32,889 nucleotides of DNA from JAGNLA01 sp964472265. Lineage in GTDB: Bacteria; Caldisericota; Caldisericia; JAAYUI01. The position numbers were made by a program, and so were the translations under genes. The notes beneath the pieces were generated by a model. That model did not search any database. It was not told the DNA's origin and saw only the letters and a program-made list of their open reading frames with translations. Positions 24,229-30,719 of this stretch are shown here, piece by piece (the stretch's first letter is position 1; every line of letters begins with the position of its first letter). The stretch lies in contig CAYYJO010000018.1 of assembly GCA_964472265.1 (NCBI GenBank), forward strand, positions 1 through 32,889. Direction: 5' to 3'.

Positions 24229-25224
24229 ATGAGAAGAATTGCCGTAGTTACTTCAGGATCGGACTGTCCGGGTTTGAACGCCGTCATCAGAACTGTGGCC
24301 AGAAAGTGCTTCGATCTGGGCTACGAGGTGCTTGGCGTTCGCAACGGCTGGGACGGACTCATCAACGATGAGGTCTTCGTCATGCACAAGTCGCACGTTT
24401 CAGGCATTCTGTATCTTGGCGGATCAATCCTTGGATCGTCCAAGACCGACCCGTTTGCATCGGACAAGGGTTTTGAAGCATTCCAGAAGAATTTCAAAAA
24501 GAACCAGATAACCGCTGCCGTTGTTATCGGCGGTTTCACATCCCTTAGGATTGCAGCCAGGCTCAACGAGGCCGGCTACGCAACCGTGGGCATACCGGCA
24601 ACAATTGACAACGACGTTGGCGGAACAGAATCAACAATCGGCTTTGACACAGCTGCAAACTTCGTTTCAGAATCGCTTGACAGACTCCACGTAACGGCCA
24701 TGTCTCACCACCGCGTGATGATCGTTGAGGTCATGGGCGGAGGAGCCGGCTGGATCGCCCTCATGGGTGGCATTGCCGGTGGCGCCGACTACATCATCAC
24801 ACCAGAGTTCAAGCCAAACATTGACGAGATCGTCAGGCACCTCGAAAACAGAAGGAGCGAAGGCAAGAACTTCTCAATCATCGTGGTCACCGACTCAGCC
24901 GTAATCGAAGGCCTCAACATCGGCGACTGCCCGAAAACCGGACTTGGCGCATACCTTGCAAACGAGATCGAAAAGAAGTCAGGCATCGAAACCCGCTACA
25001 CCGTTTTGGGCCACCTCCAGCGCGGCGGAACCCCAACGCTCATGGACAGAACGCTTGCCATGAGGTTTGGCTATGAAGCCGTTGAACTGCTCAGGCGTGG
25101 CGAAGTCGGCAAGATGGTCGGCCTCAAGGGCGGACTGGTCGTGCCGGTTGACATGAACCAGGTCACCAGGGAACGCAGGAAACCCGACCCCAAGCTGTTT
25201 GATATAGCAAAATTGTTTTATTGA
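24229..25224 (+). CDS. pfkA: Phosphofructokinase family protein with altered donor site
   Basis: 331 residues, usual length, numbering nearly identical to the E. coli enzyme. Sugar-phosphate and catalytic features remain: 'TIDND' (125-129, Asp127 base), Arg162 in 'SHHRVMIVEVMG', Arg256, 'LGHLQRGG' (His262). The donor/Mg side is changed: GSD instead of GGD (Ser11), Lys72 instead of Arg72, 'GGFTS' (Phe103) where ATP enzymes have GGDGS and PPi enzymes GGDD/GGE, Ala124, and Gly171 instead of Arg171. Group III actinobacterial-type PFKs are closest in overall pattern. It may use another phosphoryl donor or sugar, or be a regulatory paralogue. AAGGAGGAG gives a strong ribosome site. hppA is directly upstream and a terminator directly downstream. 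The gene symbol refers to the family, not proven activity. Confidence 0.85.
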   Translation: MRRIAVVTSGSDCPGLNAVIRTVARKCFDLGYEVLGVRNGWDGLINDEVFVMHKSHVSGILYLGGSILGSSKTDPFASDKGFEAFQKNFKKNQITAAVVIGGFTSLRIAARLNEAGYATVGIPATIDNDVGGTESTIGFDTAANFVSESLDRLHVTAMSHHRVMIVEVMGGGAGWIALMGGIAGGADYIITPEFKPNIDEIVRHLENRRSEGKNFSIIVVTDSAVIEGLNIGDCPKTGLGAYLANEIEKKSGIETRYTVLGHLQRGGTPTLMDRTLAMRFGYEAVELLRRGEVGKMVGLKGGLVVPVDMNQVTRERRKPDPKLFDIAKLFY

Positions 25225-25238
25225 TTAGATAACATTAT

Positions 25239-25270
25239 AAAAGCCCCTCAATAAGAGGGGCTTTTTCTTT
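25239..25270 (+). terminator. Rho-independent terminator after the PFK gene
   Basis: An 11-bp perfect stem (25239-25249 with 25255-25265, core AAGCCCCTC/GAGGGGCTT) around a 5-base loop AATAA is followed by TTTTTCTTT. It closes the hppA-pfkA unit 14 bases after the stop codon. Confidence 0.92.
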
Positions 25271-25314
25271 CTTGCACCCTTTGGATTTAAGGTTAATGAA
25301 ATACCATCAGGAAC

Positions 25315-26586
25315 ATGAGGATTGGGAAAATACTTTTTTCACACATTCTTATCATAGCTCTGATTCTTTTTCAGGTACCACCGGTAGCCCTTTCCGATAA
25401 TATTAACGAACGCAAACTTATTTGGGAAGCTGATGAATTCAGAATTGTTTACACGCTCAACAATCTCATGCTAGTGTCAACGCATGAATCAGATACAAAA
25501 GACAATTATGATCTGATCTGGCTTGGAAATGGCAAAAGCCTTTGGGGTTCAAGAGAAAATCCACTGAGAGCATATTTGGAGACCAACGATCTTTACAACG
25601 AATCAGTAGTATGCTTTGGTAGAAGAATCATTATTTCAAGTATAGACAACACGTGTTGTTACGATCTTGTTGCTGGCAAGCTTTTATGGATGAATCCTGC
25701 AATATCGAATCTAACAAAAAAGATGATCAATGTTGATGGTGTTGTTTATTCTACGTTTGCCAAAGAATACCGAAGCTCAAAAATCGAATATGTCAGATTT
25801 AATCTCACTGATGGAAAGCTGGTCGATGTTAACGAAATTGAGATTGATTTTGTGCAATGGCAGTTTGGAAATTATACACCCGTAATAATGTCAGTTTCAA
25901 AGGAGTATCTTTTCATTTTGTTTGATTATGAAATTCAATGTTATAGTTTTTCAAAAAAAAGTGTACTATGGCATCATTCAACTAACATATTGTATCGTTT
26001 TGACGTTGAAGTGGTCGGTAATCACTTGATTTGTTTTGGCACTGATTTCTATAAGTGTGAACGAGAAGCATATGTCATATATTGCATTGAAATATCGTCT
26101 GGAAAAGAAATATGGAGTGTCATTGGGTATCCCGACTACGCTATCAAGGGTGGTTTTGTTTATTACTCCACAGGGGTTTGTAACAACGACACAGCAAGGT
26201 CATTATTCAAACTAGAAATCGAGACTGGCAAGGTTTCAAAGTCCTTTAGTCTTGAGAAGGCGAAATATAGCTACAATCCTCTATTTTATACTGGGAGGTA
26301 CATTATTGTAGAGGCTAATTTCGCAACTGATCAATACTCACCACCCAAAAATCACTTGTTAGTCTTTGATCACGATTTGAACCTGATATATGATATGGAG
26401 TTGGACATAATATCATTTAATGATACATCAATTGTATACCATGCTGATACTTTTTACATAATGAGTTATCGCATGTCAGGAACACAGAAGCATAAAACAG
26501 GTCTGTTTGCCTTGCCTGGCTACATACCTCCTAATCCAAACGAGCTTCTGAGGCTGATTTTTGATGGGTTGAGGGGTAATCCCTAA
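25315..26586 (+). CDS. Secreted PQQ-like propeller protein
   Basis: 423 residues with a signal peptide (about 1-27, 'HILIIALILFQVPPVALSD'). Propeller-type repeats with strand motifs such as 'NTCCYDLVAGKLLWMNPA', 'CYSFSKKSVLWHHST' and 'CIEISSGKEIWSVIGY' fill the mature chain. No enzyme motif is seen. Base composition is clearly more AT-rich than in the central housekeeping genes, with more A/T at third codon positions, which may mean later acquisition or relaxed selection. It follows the PFK terminator and has only a short AGGA before the ATG. Its TAA overlaps the TAG of the convergent lyase-like gene. It resembles the two propeller proteins at 28388 and 30720. Confidence 0.75.
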   Translation: MRIGKILFSHILIIALILFQVPPVALSDNINERKLIWEADEFRIVYTLNNLMLVSTHESDTKDNYDLIWLGNGKSLWGSRENPLRAYLETNDLYNESVVCFGRRIIISSIDNTCCYDLVAGKLLWMNPAISNLTKKMINVDGVVYSTFAKEYRSSKIEYVRFNLTDGKLVDVNEIEIDFVQWQFGNYTPVIMSVSKEYLFILFDYEIQCYSFSKKSVLWHHSTNILYRFDVEVVGNHLICFGTDFYKCEREAYVIYCIEISSGKEIWSVIGYPDYAIKGGFVYYSTGVCNNDTARSLFKLEIETGKVSKSFSLEKAKYSYNPLFYTGRYIIVEANFATDQYSPPKNHLLVFDHDLNLIYDMELDIISFNDTSIVYHADTFYIMSYRMSGTQKHKTGLFALPGYIPPNPNELLRLIFDGLRGNP

Positions 26587-28373
26587 AACTTCACGCTCTC
26601 CCAGGGTGTCCAGAGTCCCAAGGAGTCAAGGCAAGTCCAGGGCGATTTCAAAACTGACCCGTCAAAGTCAGGCAGATTCAGAGGTTTTCTCGCTTGCGTG
26701 TCGTAGTCGATCAGGAGTCCATCAAAACTTGCCTTCACGTTGGTTTCCTTGTCATCAACCCTGAATTCAAAAGGTTTCTTGAGCCAGTCTTTGAAGATTT
26801 GCTCAGGATCATAAACATTTTCGGCAATCTCCACGGCAAATCCTACAAAAAACCGCCTGCCAAGGTCAGCGCGTAGATCATGGACAAGCTTAATCTCAAC
26901 CATCATCAGCCCGTCTTTTTTGGCCAGGTTCACCGTTGCATCGCTCGATGAAACAAATGGCCTGACCATCACAAGATCGCTGCCGGATTTAATGGCAAAC
27001 GCTGTGTCAACCTTTGTTTTATCCTCAATGAGCATCTCAGACTGCGGAAACAAAAACGCAAGCGAGAGCCTGTTCATGGCAATCTGTGGCTCATCGTATG
27101 TGATGTCCCAGAGCTGGAGTGCCTTGCTACCGGACTGCTGAGTGAAAACCGGCATTCTCAGGTGGTTTAGCCCTGATCCGTCGCCCATCTCCGGCAGCTT
27201 GTGCGGTGAGTCGTTTATAGCCAACACTGGAACAAACGACCCGACCCACTTGCCATCTTTCCTGTCTATAACAAGGTTTCTGTCCTGGCTGCCGTACGAC
27301 TGGCCGGAGGTGCCAAGTACCATAGACTGACCAAACCACGTTTTTCTGAACTGCCACGCTTCCGGCCCCCATTTGGAGCTAAATTCGTAAGACCCTTTGC
27401 CAAGCTCTGAGAAAAGCTTTGACAACCATGCCGTTGTTTTGTGCTCAAACCAGACTTCAAGAATCGATGATGGTTCCAGCGGTGGATCAAAACGGTTTGA
27501 AACCATCATCTCAAGGTACCTGCAAGTTTTCCCCGAACCGTTCAAGACGTCGTACGATCTTGAGTTTGCACCAAACATTGAATATGGCCGCTTAAAATGG
27601 ATTAAGCCATCGGCAAGGAGGATGTTGGCCATGTTTCTTGCAAATGCCTGCATCCTTTTGTTTTTGCTGTATTGCTCGATCACGTTCAACGCCTGCAAAT
27701 CGACGGCGAGGTATGTGGGGCTGTTGAACTCGGTAACACCGTTTCTTTTTGTCCACGAAATCCAGTTTTCAAAAGCGTTTTCTGCAAGTGAAGCGCCGAG
27801 TTTGTCACCGCAACGTTCAGAAGCAAGCAGCAGGTCGGCAACGTACATCAGGTGGTAGTTTGTGTGGCCGATCGCCTCCGGCTTTGTGTGGTTGGGGTAC
27901 CACCACTTTGAAAGCCCTTTGACGATGTTCCCAAACGCTTTCAAAACCAGCGCGTTGTTTTCATCCGTTATTTTGTTCTGGTATTCACCGAGGATTATAA
28001 AAACCGGAATCGGGTTGAACATATCCCACTCCAAACCTTCGGTTTTACCAAGCAATTCGGGGTAAAAAAACGATCCGAAGTAGGGGCTGTCAAGGCTTGT
28101 AACCTGTGAAGCAAGGTATTTGGCAAAAATCTCGTTGGCCAGATCGGTGTTTTTGTCGTCATTTGTCGACAAAAGAGCCAGACAATAATAAAACTCCTGC
28201 CTGCATGAGGGAATGGCGCCGGTTGTTTTGAAGCGGAGCTGGTCATAGTCGTAAACACCGCTCTCCTTGACCTCAGAAACCAGACGGACAGCAAACCGTT
28301 CACGAGCGTTTGAGGCTGGTGGAGGCGTCGGAATCAGCGACAAAATTACAACCAGTGTCAACAAAATGTTCAT
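26583..28373 (-). CDS. Secreted alpha/alpha-toroid protein, polysaccharide lyase-like
   Basis: 596 residues with a signal peptide (about 1-22). The first half (about 25-330) is helical with paired-helix repeats and the segments 'EAIGHTNYHLMYVADLLLAS' (Asn172, His174), 'EFNSPTYLAVDLQALN' and 'GANSRSYD', which resemble active-site regions of toroid-fold polysaccharide lyases and glycosidases (heparinase II/III or alginate lyase type). The second half (about 335-596) is beta-rich, as in those enzymes. Exact family and activity are not certain. It lies 14 bases downstream of the propeller gene at 28388 in the same direction, but a TATAAT just upstream of its ATG suggests an own leaderless transcript. 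Carbohydrate breakdown is inferred. Confidence 0.65.
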   Translation of the reverse strand: MNILLTLVVILSLIPTPPPASNARERFAVRLVSEVKESGVYDYDQLRFKTTGAIPSCRQEFYYCLALLSTNDDKNTDLANEIFAKYLASQVTSLDSPYFGSFFYPELLGKTEGLEWDMFNPIPVFIILGEYQNKITDENNALVLKAFGNIVKGLSKWWYPNHTKPEAIGHTNYHLMYVADLLLASERCGDKLGASLAENAFENWISWTKRNGVTEFNSPTYLAVDLQALNVIEQYSKNKRMQAFARNMANILLADGLIHFKRPYSMFGANSRSYDVLNGSGKTCRYLEMMVSNRFDPPLEPSSILEVWFEHKTTAWLSKLFSELGKGSYEFSSKWGPEAWQFRKTWFGQSMVLGTSGQSYGSQDRNLVIDRKDGKWVGSFVPVLAINDSPHKLPEMGDGSGLNHLRMPVFTQQSGSKALQLWDITYDEPQIAMNRLSLAFLFPQSEMLIEDKTKVDTAFAIKSGSDLVMVRPFVSSSDATVNLAKKDGLMMVEIKLVHDLRADLGRRFFVGFAVEIAENVYDPEQIFKDWLKKPFEFRVDDKETNVKASFDGLLIDYDTQARKPLNLPDFDGSVLKSPWTCLDSLGLWTPWESVKF

Positions 28374-28379
28374 GGGTCA

Positions 28380-28385
28380 ATTATA
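28380..28385 (-). promoter_or_regulatory. -10 box abutting the lyase-like gene
   Basis: A perfect TATAAT on the minus strand lies in the 14-base gap between the two genes. The A of the ATG at 28373 is the seventh base after it. No good -35 box is found at 16-18 bases, and no Shine-Dalgarno is present. Confidence 0.45.
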
Positions 28386-28387
28386 CA

Positions 28388-30658
28388 TCATTTCCGGGCT
28401 TTAAGCCTAAAAACATTTACAATTGTTCCACTTTTTATGTCCTTAGTGCCGATAAACCTCATTGTCTCGTAAATTCTTTTTAATTGTGGATCAGATGTCG
28501 TCTGGTCAAAAAATGCTTTGGATTGGATGATGAGGAGTTTTTCGCTTGAACTTGCAAGGTTTAGTGGCTCTGATTCGCCCGGTTCGATTTCCAAGGTTGT
28601 CGGTTTGCCCAGATTTTTAGCGACAAAGCCTTCGTAGGGAACCAGCCAGCATTTGAAAGAAATCTTGCCACTTCCGTTGTTTTTGAACACTAACCCTTTG
28701 GTGCCCCTGTCAATTGAATAACTATCGTTTATTTCCAGCTCAAAGAAGTTGACTTCCCCTGAGTCTTCGTAAACGTATGTTTTGCCGTTTATTGTTGTAA
28801 GTTTGTAGTGGTCGATTGAAAGAAGCTGGATTGGGTTTCCGTTTTGGTCAACGAGGGTGCTGTCAAAAAGGAACAGTCCGTTTGAAGCGGTAAGGTTAGA
28901 GCTTACAAAAATGTTTTTGAACTGCTTCTTTTCTTTAGGTGCAAGGGTGCACACATAGTCACCTTTTGTATAGTAGAGAGTATCGGAGTCACTTCCGATG
29001 ATTTTTTTTATTCCTCCATCAAGCAGCTCCATTGTTTTGGGGTTGAAAATGCTCCAGTTGTTCCATGAGCTCAACAGAAGGAAACCTGACCTAAACTGAA
29101 TCTCATGTAACTTTTCATAGAGAATCGTTTCCAACTTCATTGAGTCAATGTTCAAAATCCCTGCATGATCCTTGTCCTGGACAAAAGCCAGAAGTCCGTC
29201 TTTGAATACAGCGCTGAAGCCAACGTCGGTTTCGCTTTTGAAAACCTCGTTCCAGGCGCCTTCCTCAAGCTTCAAAAGCCTGCCTGATTCGTCATCCACC
29301 CAGGCATAGATGGAATTCTTCCAGACAAACGGCAGCCGAAGCATCTTCCTCAATCCATCAAGTGAAGGCAGAACCGTTTTATTCCCGTCCCAGTCGAATT
29401 TCAAAAGCGTGTCGGCATCGCTATCGTTGAAAGAAAACACACAGTCATCGCTTGGAAAAAATGAAACATACCTGTCTGAGTCAATCACAACCGAGCGTTT
29501 TGGGTCAAGCATTTTGAAAACCCTGAGCTTTGAGTTGTCGGCCATCGGTTGCCAGTAGAAACCGTCTCTTGAAGTTCGTGCATAAGTGGCAATCTCGCGT
29601 GTCCAGGCCAGCTTTCGCTCCTTGTAGTCATAGCAAAATATTTCGGCGCTGTCTTTTACGATGGCGTAACGGTCATTGTAAGCTACACCTCTTCCGCTTG
29701 TGTGGGTGTAGGTGTTTTCATGGCCAAACAGGACCTCACCGGTTTTGCAATCTATCAACTCAAGTGAGTCTTTTTCGGCATTCCACCTCGCCATGACACC
29801 GTTTTCCACGCCGTTCCAGATGTAACTGGCCATACCTTTGGAAATTGGCATGTTGACTGAATGTGGCGTAAATTTCATCGTTACCGGGTCAAGGATGGAA
29901 TAATCAAGCTTTTCATTCACGGCAGGCGGAAAGATGTAGACCAGTCCATTGTCAAACCACAAGGATGCGTTGTGGCCGTCGTAAACGATCTCAAGTTTTT
30001 CCATGTCAAAAAGGACGTTGTCGATGATCAGATATTTGCCGTAACGTTGTGTTCGCCAGATGTAAAGCTGTTTTGTAACAAGTTTCACAGCGCCTGTCCA
30101 AAGGTCAAAAAAGGTTGTGCTGTTGCCAATTAAAAAGATCAGATAATCATCAAAGAGGGCGGTATTGAAGCCTGATAAACAATCAACATCAATAGTTGTC
30201 TTGAAGCTCCACATTACCTTCTGAGCATTTATATCCCAAACGGTTATAAGTCGGTTATTATCATCAATTCTCTCTAGTTTGCAGGCGATTCCACACTCTT
30301 TTGAGACAACAAAGCAGTTCCCGTCATAAGCAATGGATTCGCCGGTCTTGTTGTCGGTTGAAACGTGAATATTCCTGAAATAGTTTTCATCGATGTCAAT
30401 GGTTGACCAAAAAGTCGTCTCACCATCTTCGGTGTATTTGGAAGGATCAACATCTTCACCGGTTGTCACATCAAGAAGCCTTATCTCCCGAGGGTTTTTC
30501 AGCACAACATAATCGTTTGTAATTTTGATCATGTCTGGTGTTGAAAAAACCTGTTTCCCGATTGAAAACGGAGGCTCTGACTGCCCCGCTTTCGACATTC
30601 CAGGAACGAACGGCAACATCACAAGCATTGCAATCAACAAAATCTTCAGGCCTCGCAT
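28388..30658 (-). CDS. Secreted beta-propeller protein with C-terminal beta-sandwich
   Basis: 756 residues from the ATG at 30658, chosen because AGGAGGGG lies about 5 bases upstream and a signal peptide (about 1-25, 'GLKILLIAMLVMLPFVPGMSKA') follows; an in-frame start at 30688 would precede the ribosome site. Most of the chain is propeller-like with repeats such as 'DVTTGEDVDPSKY', 'DCKTGEVLFGHENTY' and 'CYDYKERKLAWTREIATY'. The last 120 residues form another domain with 'ISFKCWLVPYEGFVAKNL', which is also hinted at in the neighbouring propeller protein at 30720. No catalytic motif is recognised. It is 61 bases downstream of that paralogue and probably in the same unit. Confidence 0.75.
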   Translation of the reverse strand: MRGLKILLIAMLVMLPFVPGMSKAGQSEPPFSIGKQVFSTPDMIKITNDYVVLKNPREIRLLDVTTGEDVDPSKYTEDGETTFWSTIDIDENYFRNIHVSTDNKTGESIAYDGNCFVVSKECGIACKLERIDDNNRLITVWDINAQKVMWSFKTTIDVDCLSGFNTALFDDYLIFLIGNSTTFFDLWTGAVKLVTKQLYIWRTQRYGKYLIIDNVLFDMEKLEIVYDGHNASLWFDNGLVYIFPPAVNEKLDYSILDPVTMKFTPHSVNMPISKGMASYIWNGVENGVMARWNAEKDSLELIDCKTGEVLFGHENTYTHTSGRGVAYNDRYAIVKDSAEIFCYDYKERKLAWTREIATYARTSRDGFYWQPMADNSKLRVFKMLDPKRSVVIDSDRYVSFFPSDDCVFSFNDSDADTLLKFDWDGNKTVLPSLDGLRKMLRLPFVWKNSIYAWVDDESGRLLKLEEGAWNEVFKSETDVGFSAVFKDGLLAFVQDKDHAGILNIDSMKLETILYEKLHEIQFRSGFLLLSSWNNWSIFNPKTMELLDGGIKKIIGSDSDTLYYTKGDYVCTLAPKEKKQFKNIFVSSNLTASNGLFLFDSTLVDQNGNPIQLLSIDHYKLTTINGKTYVYEDSGEVNFFELEINDSYSIDRGTKGLVFKNNGSGKISFKCWLVPYEGFVAKNLGKPTTLEIEPGESEPLNLASSSEKLLIIQSKAFFDQTTSDPQLKRIYETMRFIGTKDIKSGTIVNVFRLKARK

Positions 30659-30688
30659 CAATCCCCTCCTAAAATGGTGGATGTACAC

Positions 30689-30714
30689 AATATACCTTCT
30701 GCTGTCTAAGACAG
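30689..30714 (-). promoter_or_regulatory. 13-bp palindrome next to a TATATT box, between two propeller genes
   Basis: CTGTCTAAGACAG (30702-30714) is a perfect palindrome with a single central base. Eight bases downstream on the minus strand is TATATT (30689-30694), a possible -10 box, with no clear -35 box. The palindrome lies where a -35 region would be and could bind an activator. Confidence 0.35.
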
Positions 30715-30719
30715 TTCAG

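Noticed and set aside
27397..27858. 153-codon plus-strand frame opposite the lyase-like gene
   Set aside because: The minus-strand frame is longer, has a signal peptide and toroid motifs; the plus frame has no ribosome site.
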